Source of the DNA: Lachnospiraceae bacterium
GTDB taxonomy: Bacteria; Bacillota; Clostridia; Lachnospirales; Lachnospiraceae
NCBI GenBank assembly: GCA_900771955.1
Contig: CAAGPW010000126.1
Location: 5,948-69,947, forward strand
Reading direction: 5' to 3'
Length of the DNA stretch: 64,000 nt
In this document: positions 18,200-25,344 of the stretch, in pieces
Layout of the letters: each line of letters begins with the position of its first letter
How positions within the stretch are numbered: the first letter of the stretch is position 1
The notes under the pieces: model-generated
What the model was told of the DNA's origin: nothing
The model's input: the letters and a program-made list of their open reading frames with translations, nothing else
Databases searched by the model: none
Program-made: the position numbers and the translations under genes

Positions 18200-19498
18200 T
18201 TATGAAGCTTTTCGCAGCGTCAGGATCGTATGAAAAGTTTTTGTTGTTTTGTCATAATAGGTCTGGAGCTCACCATGATACTTTTCCACAATTCGTTTGA
18301 TGCTTTTCATGCCGAAGCCGTGCTTTTGTTTGTCTGATTTACTGGTGATCAGCTTTTTTCCGTGCTCGCAAAACGGATTATGCTCGCAGGAATTGGTCAT
18401 GACAAGAACCGTGTAGGGGGTATTTTCTCTGCGGCTTAAACTCAGTTCGATGAAAGCGTTGTTGATATCTGCGGAAGATTCAAGCGCATTTTCAAGCAGA
18501 TTGCAGAAAAGGGAAGTCATATCGGTATCGGTAATAAAATCAGTGGTATTACTGCGTATATCTGTGTGAAAAGCGACTCCTTTTTCGTTACATCTGGTCT
18601 GATAACGACAGAGGATCGCATCCAGGATTTCGCGGTCACACAGATGGGTGTTCCCCTTGAGGGCAGGTGACTGGATCAACAGATTGATATATTCAGCAAT
18701 TTTTGCAGGTTCATTTTTATCATTTAATACAGAGATCACGTTGAGGTGTTTTTTGATATCATGGATCAGAATGTTCTGGCTTTCGTTCTGCTTTAACAGC
18801 AGCTTATAATATTCTGTGGCATCCTGTTCTTTCAGAAGCCGAAGCTGGATCTCGGTAAAAGCCAGCTCTTTTTTCTGATTATAGTTGTCAATGACAAAGA
18901 TAAGAAGGTTACTGATCAGCAACAGAACAGCGCTGATGGAAATGAGCCATTCGATCGATACACAACAGATCGAGCCCTGACAGATGGATAGCAGGGTGAT
19001 CAGAACAAATACGGAGACAACCGGAATACTGATCAGAAAAACAGAACTGCTGTTTTCCGGAAGGTCATTTCTTGTTTTTCCCTTTAGATAATGGGATAAA
19101 AGGAACATAAGAATAAAGTATGTAATCTTGCTGATGATGGTTAGAAACAGCAGATCCAGAAAAGAGGATTCCGGAGAGAAAAAGGAAATCAGATTATATG
19201 GGATCAGCTCACTCATGCCCATCATAACGGTGGCTGCAGCGGCATGGAATGCGGCAAGATACCATTTGATATGATAGGACAGGTAAAGAAAGATAAAATT
19301 GGCGATCAGAAAAGCAGCGATATTCCAGGACCAGTAGCTTTGTATGGAGGCTATCAGATATAGTCCGGCATAAAGCAGAAGGATAATACTTATTTCTAGT
19401 TTCAAGCTATGTTTGGAAAGAAACAGTTTTTTGGCATATTGCTGAAAAATAAGAGCTTCCAACAGATAAATAAAGATAAAAAGTAGTGAAGATTCCAT
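18200..19498 (-). CDS. agrC: AgrC-like GHKL sensor histidine kinase
   Basis: The 432-residue protein has about six membrane helices in the first 200 residues, then a dimerisation helix with the phospho-acceptor region ILIHDIKKHLNV near residue 250. A GHKL ATPase domain follows, with the N-box LFCNLLENALES and a final glycine box KHGFGMKSIKRI. This is the architecture of peptide-pheromone receptors. It starts 5 nt after the response regulator gene, so the two are co-transcribed. With agrD and agrB nearby, it is the natural receptor for the AgrD-derived peptide. The name is given by context as well as fold. Confidence 0.88.
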   Translation of the reverse strand: MESSLLFIFIYLLEALIFQQYAKKLFLSKHSLKLEISIILLLYAGLYLIASIQSYWSWNIAAFLIANFIFLYLSYHIKWYLAAFHAAAATVMMGMSELIPYNLISFFSPESSFLDLLFLTIISKITYFILMFLLSHYLKGKTRNDLPENSSSVFLISIPVVSVFVLITLLSICQGSICCVSIEWLISISAVLLLISNLLIFVIDNYNQKKELAFTEIQLRLLKEQDATEYYKLLLKQNESQNILIHDIKKHLNVISVLNDKNEPAKIAEYINLLIQSPALKGNTHLCDREILDAILCRYQTRCNEKGVAFHTDIRSNTTDFITDTDMTSLFCNLLENALESSADINNAFIELSLSRRENTPYTVLVMTNSCEHNPFCEHGKKLITSKSDKQKHGFGMKSIKRIVEKYHGELQTYYDKTTKTFHTILTLRKAS

Positions 19499-19503
19499 GT
19501 ATA

Positions 19504-20211
19504 TTACCTCGTGCTTTCCAGATATAAGAAATAAGCTTCTTTAAATTCGGTGTATTTCCTGCGTGTCAGGTAGGCTTCAAAGCGATGGCTGGCAAGTTGG
19601 ATCAGTGAATGGTCAAATTCTGAAACATGTGCAAGATTGACGAGAAAGCTTCGGTGGGACTGAAAAAAGCAGTTTTTTGGAAGCAGGTCTGCCCAGAACT
19701 GCATATTGTGCACGGATTCAAAGTCTTTTGCCAGCGTATGGATGATCAGTTTGCGGCCCTGGGTTTCCAGAGAGATAATATCGGTGACCGGGACAGTAAT
19801 TACGCCCTGTCTGGTTTCAATAGCAACTTTTTCCATTACAGAGTTGTAATGCTTCAATGCGTCTTTCAGATTGCGGAAAAGCCGCTGCCTGTCCACGGGC
19901 TTTGAGAGATAGCGGAATACATGAAAGCGCATTGCTTCATCGAGATATTCAGTGTAGGAGGTAACCATAAAAATAATGATATCAGCATTTGCTTTTTTCA
20001 ACTTCTGACCTACATAGATACCGTCTACTCCTGGCATTTCCACATCCAGAAATACCATGTCTTTTTCTCCGGTATCCGACAGCAGGGATTCTCCGTCGGA
20101 AAAGAGTACTGTGGTCGGACATTTCAGATGATTTCTGGTAAAAAAATCGTGAATGTAGTTTTCCAGTTGTTCGGCTATTGCAGGCTCATCATCGCAGATC
20201 AGTATACGCAT
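19504..20211 (-). CDS. agrA: AgrA-like LytTR response regulator
   Basis: The 235-residue protein has a receiver domain (residues 1-120) with the acidic pair DDE at 8-10, the phosphorylated aspartate in MVFLDVEMPG and the conserved lysine in YLSKPVD. A LytTR DNA-binding domain follows (about 135-232), recognised by ISLETQGRKLIIHT and the CFFQSHRSFLVNL stretch. Family knowledge: such regulators bind direct repeats upstream of agr promoters. The ribosome site is GGGGGATG. A separate promoter lies upstream on the minus strand. Confidence 0.9.
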   Translation of the reverse strand: MRILICDDEPAIAEQLENYIHDFFTRNHLKCPTTVLFSDGESLLSDTGEKDMVFLDVEMPGVDGIYVGQKLKKANADIIIFMVTSYTEYLDEAMRFHVFRYLSKPVDRQRLFRNLKDALKHYNSVMEKVAIETRQGVITVPVTDIISLETQGRKLIIHTLAKDFESVHNMQFWADLLPKNCFFQSHRSFLVNLAHVSEFDHSLIQLASHRFEAYLTRRKYTEFKEAYFLYLESTR

Positions 20212-20254
20212 AAAATTTCATCCCCCATGAATATAAATTTATCTGTTATCTAAT

Positions 20255-20282
20255 ATAATACGGAAAGTATGTAAAATTGCAA
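20255..20282 (-). promoter_or_regulatory. promoter of the agrA-agrC operon
   Basis: On the minus strand, TTGCAA (20282-20277) and TATTAT (20260-20255) have a 16-nt spacing, about 45 nt before the agrA start. Confidence 0.6.
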
Positions 20283-20347
20283 GGGAGACACCATGAAAAT
20301 TGAAACATTGTCGACCGTACATACGTAAGAAGGGAGTAAAAGGGTAT

Positions 20348-20704
20348 TCATATAAAATGGTCATTGTTCCATGGACTCTGATTGCGCTCTACAAGCAGTT
20401 CAATAAACTTTTCAGCAAGTATGAGATCGGAGGGGCTGCACAGGCGCAGCTTGTCAGTAATATCCTTTGAGATATTGTTGGCATGCATACTTCCGAGCAG
20501 CAGATAATCAGGAGTAACCTTTAAGGCCTCACACAGTTTGAGAAAAGTATCCATGCTGGGTTTTTGCCTTCCGCTTTCGATAGATGACATGTGATTGGCA
20601 GAGACGGCAAGCAGGTCAGCCAGATCACTCTGCTTTAAATTCAGTTCTTTGCGCCGCACCCGGATGCGGTTTCCCATTTCAATATAGTGCAGATACAATT
20701 GCAT
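20348..20704 (-). CDS. XRE-family HTH regulator within the agr locus
   Basis: The 118-residue protein has an HTH_3 domain (about residues 12-66) with RIRVRRKELNLKQSDLADLL and NHMSSIESGRQKPSMDTF. A short C-terminal region (NISKDITDKLRLCSPSDLILAEKF, split) resembles those of small Clostridial XRE regulators. I prefer ATG 20704 after AAGGATG; the adjacent GTG at 20707 is an alternative. It lies between agrA and agrD and is transcribed away from agrD, so its promoter region faces the agrD promoter and mutual control is plausible. Confidence 0.85.
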   Translation of the reverse strand: MQLYLHYIEMGNRIRVRRKELNLKQSDLADLLAVSANHMSSIESGRQKPSMDTFLKLCEALKVTPDYLLLGSMHANNISKDITDKLRLCSPSDLILAEKFIELLVERNQSPWNNDHFI

Positions 20705-20762
20705 CACATCCTTAACTTCTGAAATAGCTGTATTCTTCTGTCAGAGTTACAAAAAATATCTG

Positions 20763-20847
20763 AAAAACAGTTTTTTGAACCAATATGAAAGTATATACTT
20801 CCGTTCGCGCAAAAACAGTCGATTTTTGCCGGAAAACCGATTATGAT
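20763..20847 (+). promoter_or_regulatory. candidate AgrA-controlled promoter of agrDB
   Basis: AAAAACAG occurs as a direct repeat at 20763-20770 and 20811-20818, each followed by T or TCG and a T run; this resembles the ACAGTT half-site known for LytTR regulators. TATGAT at 20842-20847 is a good -10 element and lacks a matching -35, as expected for an activated promoter. The 48-bp repeat spacing is longer than usual. Confidence 0.45.
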
Positions 20848-20891
20848 AGGGGCGTAGCGAAAAACATTTCTATCATGAAAGGAGAAGAACT

Positions 20892-21044
20892 ATGACAAAC
20901 AAAAATTTAACCAAACAGGCAGCAAAAGGGGTGGCGTCTGCACTGGAATCATTACTGCGGGTAGATGCAAATTCAACATCATGCGGTATTGTTTATCAGC
21001 CGAAGGCACCGAAGGAACTGGCACGTTACAGAAAGAGTAAATGA
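20892..21044 (+). CDS. agrD: AgrD-type cyclic lactone autoinducer peptide precursor
   Basis: This 50-residue gene has an amphipathic N-terminal helix (NLTKQAAKGVASALESLL), a central segment NSTSCGIVYQPKAPKEL, and a charged tail ARYRKSK. These are the three parts of AgrD precursors, including the conserved P-x-x-P-K-E-L that AgrB-type enzymes need. Cysteine 31 is in place for the thiolactone. By analogy the mature ring is probably the five residues C31-Y35 (CGIVY) with a short N-terminal tail. The ribosome site is AAAGGAGAAG. Its stop overlaps the agrB start (ATGA), so the two are translationally coupled. Confidence 0.9.
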   Translation: MTNKNLTKQAAKGVASALESLLRVDANSTSCGIVYQPKAPKELARYRKSK

Positions 21045-21637
21045 TCGCGCGGTGTGCAGAAGGAATAACAGGCTGGCTCATCCGGCATGAAGCGATCAGA
21101 GAATCTGACAGAGAGCTATATGTCTATGCGGCATATAGCTTTCTGATTACGATTTCGCCGTTATTCCTTACTATTATCATTGGTACACTGTTTGGAAGAA
21201 CCGGACAGAGTATTCTTCTCATTATTCCGTTTCTTGTTATCCGCAAATTCAGCGGAGGGATACATGCAAAATATGCATGGGTATGTTTTATCTGCTCATG
21301 TCTGTTGCTGTTAATATGTATTGGGCTTTCCGGTCAGATTGCCTGTGACTGGAAAATGGCGCTTGCAACGGGCGGGGCGATACTTGGTCTTTCGCTGTTA
21401 AGTCCGGTGGATTCTGAAAACCGGAGACTGGAGAAAGACGAGCAGAAGCGTTATAAGATGGTTACGATGGTTCTTGCGGTGGGGTTCGGAGCTGTCGGAG
21501 TGATTCTTTCCCTGTGCGGGCAGGACAGGGCAGCGGTCTGCATCTCACTTGGCATTATTCTGACTGCAGTATTGCAGCTTCCGTGCATTTTTTTGAAAAT
21601 ATATCTATTTTTTCAAAAAAATGACCAAAACAGATGA
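21041..21637 (+). CDS. agrB: AgrB-type autoinducer-processing membrane protease
   Basis: The 198-residue membrane protein has four to six predicted helices. The catalytic pair is visible in KFSGGIHAKYAWVCF: His75 and Cys82, seven residues apart as in known AgrB proteins. Family knowledge: it cuts AgrD and forms the thiolactone during export. The gene order agrD-agrB is the reverse of staphylococcal agrBD. It is followed by 97 nt and then an unrecognised gene. Confidence 0.93.
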   Translation: MIARCAEGITGWLIRHEAIRESDRELYVYAAYSFLITISPLFLTIIIGTLFGRTGQSILLIIPFLVIRKFSGGIHAKYAWVCFICSCLLLLICIGLSGQIACDWKMALATGGAILGLSLLSPVDSENRRLEKDEQKRYKMVTMVLAVGFGAVGVILSLCGQDRAAVCISLGIILTAVLQLPCIFLKIYLFFQKNDQNR

Positions 21638-21734
21638 AAAAATGTCGTTTCATACATAATTACTTGAAAACAAAGTGGATTTGAAGATAATAGGAAAAGT
21701 AATTATTGTTTTGGAAAATGGAGAAGGATGATAA

Positions 21735-22373
21735 ATGAAGAATGCCGGAGCAGCATTAACAAGGGAGAAAATCTGGGAAGCATTAGAGGATATGGAGAGA
21801 ATTGACCGGAATGAATTTTATGTGGAAGGTCAGAAGTACAATATCAGTGATATTGAGAAGATAAACGACGGTCTGATACAGGAAATCAGAAGCGAAAACA
21901 ATACGATCACGATCGAAAAAGGGAAATTTTATGGTGTACAGAGCGCCGATGGAAGAAAATGGGCAATGCATGTAAATAAAAACGGTGATTTCCGTCTGAT
22001 GCATTCGGAGTCGCTGTATGCGTGGAACCATGGAGAAAAATGTCCGGAAGCATATGAATGCTGGGGCTTTATAAGGGCATTGAGCGTAACGTCACTTACG
22101 GTCGTCTTTGACATGGAATTTAAAACGCCGGGCGAAGTAAACAGGATTTTAAAAAAATTTGGCATCCGGCACGGCTTTTTCACAGTCAGTGTCGGCGGGC
22201 GCAGCAATACATTCTTTTACAGTAAAGAAGGTAAAATATGTGCAAAAAACGATTATGACAGTTACTATCGGAAATACCGGAAGAATGGAAATGCAACACT
22301 GCCTTATGGAACGGACTATATTGAGTTTAAAAGGACGGATATCGGTAAAAATAAAGTAGGAGAAAGTGCATAA
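21735..22373 (+). CDS. unrecognised soluble protein downstream of agrDB
   Basis: The 212-residue protein has no signal peptide and no membrane helix. I do not recognise a family. It is rich in aromatic and charged residues, with an N-terminal helix (REKIWEALEDMERIDRNEF) and then probable beta-rich sequence (NTITIEKGKFYGVQ; DGRKWAMHVNKNGDFRLM). The C-terminal half, KTPGEVNRILKKFGIRHGFF, is followed by a polar tail. The ribosome site GGAGAAGGATG is good. It is the last gene before a strong terminator and may be read from the agr promoter or from a separate one in the 97-nt gap. Codon use resembles the neighbours. Confidence 0.75.
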   Translation: MKNAGAALTREKIWEALEDMERIDRNEFYVEGQKYNISDIEKINDGLIQEIRSENNTITIEKGKFYGVQSADGRKWAMHVNKNGDFRLMHSESLYAWNHGEKCPEAYECWGFIRALSVTSLTVVFDMEFKTPGEVNRILKKFGIRHGFFTVSVGGRSNTFFYSKEGKICAKNDYDSYYRKYRKNGNATLPYGTDYIEFKRTDIGKNKVGESA

Positions 22374-22398
22374 TAAAATAAGAAAAAACAGACTCAGG

Positions 22399-22445
22399 AA
22401 AAAGAGCCTGCCGCGTGGTTTTAATATGCGGCAGGCTCTTTTTCT
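22399..22445 (+). terminator. strong intrinsic terminator after the agr-linked gene
   Basis: AAAAAGAGCCTGCCGC pairs perfectly with GCGGCAGGCTCTTTTT (16 bp) around a 13-nt loop. Confidence 0.93.
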
Positions 22446-22639
22446 GTTATGACGAACGGTTATCTTAAGTGGGATGCGAAGCACATGCCGTCTTCATGTG
22501 CATAATTATTTTAGAAACAGTTCATGGAATTTTAAGAATCGTCCCACCTTGTATAATCTCTGCGTTCAGTGTAAAATAAATAAATATGGTACAGAAACAT
22601 AATCGGAGAACGGGATAGATGAAAGGATAATGAGACCGT

Positions 22640-23698
22640 ATGAAATTCATACATATAGCAGATGTACATCTGGGGCTGGCGCCGGATGCGGGAAAGCCGT
22701 GGAGTGCGCACAGACAACGGGATATATGGGATTCCTTTCGGGAGGTTTTTGCTCTGGCGGAGCGGGAACAGACGGATCTTTTGCTGATCGCGGGAGATTT
22801 GTTTCACCGTCAGCCGCTTATGCGGGAATTAAAACAGTTTGATCAGCTCTGTGGGGAGCTTACGCATACGAAGGTGGCACTCATTGCCGGAAATCATGAT
22901 TATATGCATCCGAAGTCCAATTACCGGAGTTTTCCTTTTTCGGATAATGTGATCTTTTTTGACAGGGAACAGCTTACGGCGGTGGATCTGCCGGAATATC
23001 AGGCGTGTATTTACGGGCTTAGTTACTGGCACAGAGAGATCCATCGGAATCTTTATGATACGGCAGGACCCAAAGATCCCGGAAAGATCAATATCCTGCT
23101 GGCGCACGGGGGAGATGCAAAGCATATTCCGATGTCTGAGACAGCACTGCGGGAGAGCGGATTTGACTATATTGCCTGCGGACATATTCACAGAGGCGGT
23201 CAGATCAGCAAAAACAGGATAGTTATGGCCGGCTCGCTGGAGCCGACTGACTGCAATGACCTGGGACCGCATGGATACTGGATGGGGGAAGTGACCAAAC
23301 GGGGCTGTACGGTGTCATTTTATCCGATACGCAAATGTGAGTATGTGTTACACGAGATCCGGGTGGATGAGCGTATGACGCAACAGGATGTGGAAGAAAA
23401 ATTAAAGCAGGATCTGATGAAAAAAGAGCCGTATCAGAAATATCGTGTCGTGCTGAATGGAAGCTTTGCACCGGGAATGGAGCCGGACATGGAACGACTG
23501 CTTGCATTGCCGGATGTGGCAGCAGTGGAAAAACGACTGATTCCGGCGTATGATTTTGAAAAATTAAAGCGGGAATACCGCGGGACACTGCTGGAAAAAT
23601 ATATTTTGCAGATAGAGGCAATGCCGCAGAACGCGGTCACAAAGGAAGCACTGTATTATGGTGTGGATGCGATCTGTCAGGCAATGGAGCAAAGATGA
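22640..23698 (+). CDS. SbcD/YhaO-type metallophosphoesterase (DNA exonuclease subunit)
   Basis: The 352-residue protein has the calcineurin-like phosphoesterase motifs in order: HIADVHLG (residues ~4-11), LLIAGDLFHR (~50), ALIAGNHDY (~80), NILLAHGGD (~155) and YIACGHIHRGG (~178). Family knowledge: with an SMC-like ATPase partner, these act as DNA nucleases in repair. Its stop overlaps the start of the ATPase gene by 4 nt (ATGA), the classic sbcDC/yhaON pairing. The start ATG 22640 follows AAAGGATAATG. The C-terminal region is shorter than in E. coli SbcD. Confidence 0.9.
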   Translation: MKFIHIADVHLGLAPDAGKPWSAHRQRDIWDSFREVFALAEREQTDLLLIAGDLFHRQPLMRELKQFDQLCGELTHTKVALIAGNHDYMHPKSNYRSFPFSDNVIFFDREQLTAVDLPEYQACIYGLSYWHREIHRNLYDTAGPKDPGKINILLAHGGDAKHIPMSETALRESGFDYIACGHIHRGGQISKNRIVMAGSLEPTDCNDLGPHGYWMGEVTKRGCTVSFYPIRKCEYVLHEIRVDERMTQQDVEEKLKQDLMKKEPYQKYRVVLNGSFAPGMEPDMERLLALPDVAAVEKRLIPAYDFEKLKREYRGTLLEKYILQIEAMPQNAVTKEALYYGVDAICQAMEQR

Positions 23699-25344
23699 CA
23701 TTAAAAGAGGCATACATAGAAAATTTCGGAAAACTTCATAAACAGATGGTTACCTTTGCACCGGGCATCAATGTGATCTGCGGAGAAAATGAGGCAGGCA
23801 AATCCACATTGCAGGAATTTATCACTGCCATGCTCTTTGGGATGGAGCCAAAACGCGGCAGAAACCCGGAAAATGATACTTACCGCCGTTATGAGCCGTG
23901 GAATGCGGCATCCTATTATTGTGGAAAGCTGCGTTTTGAGGTGGATGGCAGACCATTCGCGCTTACCCGCAATTTTTATCACCGGGAAAAGCAGGCAAAG
24001 CTCTGGAATGAAGCAGACGGGGAGCAGCTTTCCGTGGAATTCGGAGATCTCTCGATGCTGCTTGGAGAACTGAGCCGGAGCACATATCAGAATACCTGGT
24101 GTGTTGGGCAGAGTGGAGCGGTGACCGGAGCCGCCCTTGCGGATTCGCTGCAGGAGTATCTTGCAAATCTGGAGAATACGGGAGATGCGACGATCCGCTT
24201 TTCCCTTGCGCAGAAGAAGCTGGAGCAGCGCGGCAGACAGATCCGAAAAGAAAAAAAAGCGCTTTTGCAGGAAAAAGAAAAATATCTGGAAAATCTGCGG
24301 GTGGAAGAACGCATTCTGGCGGAGGATATGCAAAAGCTTTCAGAGCAGTCCAAACGGGAAAAGGTCCGCCATGATCTTGCCATGCAGGAGCTGATGCGGA
24401 AAGAAAAAGAGGCAGAGCAGGAGATACAGAAAAATAAGCAGGAAACGGGCGGACGCGGCGATAGAAAAGCGAAGGGCGGAGGACGGACGAAACCATATCT
24501 TGCGGCTGCGGTCATCTGTGGGACAGCAGCCGTGCTGCATCTGTTTCTATTTGGAAAATACAGTGCGCTTGCATGGCGTGCGGCGGAGGCGGTACTGCTT
24601 GTGCTGACACTGGTCAATGCATGGCTCGGACATCGGTATGAGCTGCCTCTGGATCTGAAAAAAGTGCAGGCAGAACAAAAGGAGCAGAATGGCCGGATGG
24701 TCTTGTCAGAGGAAGTGCGTAAATATATCCGGCTGCAGCAGGAAGAGATGCAGCGGCATCAGGCGTTAGAGCATGCGCTGGCAGAGCAGTTGGATGACAA
24801 GGAGCTGCGCCGCAGCAATGCGCGTGATGCTTTGGAAGAGATGATGTTAAAAAGCAGCAGTGAAGTACAGGCAGAACAAAGAGAGCAGGCGTTCCTTTTG
24901 GCACAGCAGACCTTACAAAAGCTGTCCGGTGGGCTGTCCGGGGAAGCAAAGCGTGAACTGCATGATACGGCATCCGGGATTTTTTCCGAGATCACAGGAG
25001 GGCGATACGAGCGGCTTGTTTTTGATGACGCGCTGCGGATTTTCGTTTTTGACGGCGCTGAGAAAATTCCGGTTCATGCATTGAGCCGGGGAACTGTGGA
25101 GCAGGTGTATCTGGCGGTACGGATCGCGCTTGGCAGAGTGCTCTCGGGGGAGCCGATGTTCTTTTCCTTTGATGAGGCATTTGCGTTTTATGATGAAGAA
25201 CGTCTTGCTTCGGTGCTTGGGTATCTGGGCAGACAGCCGGTGCAGTCGCTTATTTTTTCCTGCACCGCAAGAGAGCAGGAAATCCTTGAAAAGAACAACA
25301 TTCCTTATCACAGAATTGTTTTAAAGACAGAGGGAGGCATATAA
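23695..25344 (+). CDS. short SbcC/YhaN-type AAA ATPase
   Basis: The 549-residue protein carries Walker A GENEAGKST near residue 31. A first coiled coil (about 165-250) is followed by a hydrophobic patch (residues ~265-320, with AAVICGTAAVLHLFLFG) predicting two membrane helices. A second coiled coil precedes a C-terminal ABC-type half with ALSRGTVEQVYLAVRIALGR as signature motif and SFDEAFAFYD as Walker B/D-loop. YhaN relatives are about 950 residues, so the coiled coil is drastically shortened and carries a membrane hairpin. It overlaps the preceding nuclease gene and the following penicillin-binding protein gene (TAATG), so the three are translationally coupled. Confidence 0.85.
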   Translation: MTLKEAYIENFGKLHKQMVTFAPGINVICGENEAGKSTLQEFITAMLFGMEPKRGRNPENDTYRRYEPWNAASYYCGKLRFEVDGRPFALTRNFYHREKQAKLWNEADGEQLSVEFGDLSMLLGELSRSTYQNTWCVGQSGAVTGAALADSLQEYLANLENTGDATIRFSLAQKKLEQRGRQIRKEKKALLQEKEKYLENLRVEERILAEDMQKLSEQSKREKVRHDLAMQELMRKEKEAEQEIQKNKQETGGRGDRKAKGGGRTKPYLAAAVICGTAAVLHLFLFGKYSALAWRAAEAVLLVLTLVNAWLGHRYELPLDLKKVQAEQKEQNGRMVLSEEVRKYIRLQQEEMQRHQALEHALAEQLDDKELRRSNARDALEEMMLKSSSEVQAEQREQAFLLAQQTLQKLSGGLSGEAKRELHDTASGIFSEITGGRYERLVFDDALRIFVFDGAEKIPVHALSRGTVEQVYLAVRIALGRVLSGEPMFFSFDEAFAFYDEERLASVLGYLGRQPVQSLIFSCTAREQEILEKNNIPYHRIVLKTEGGI

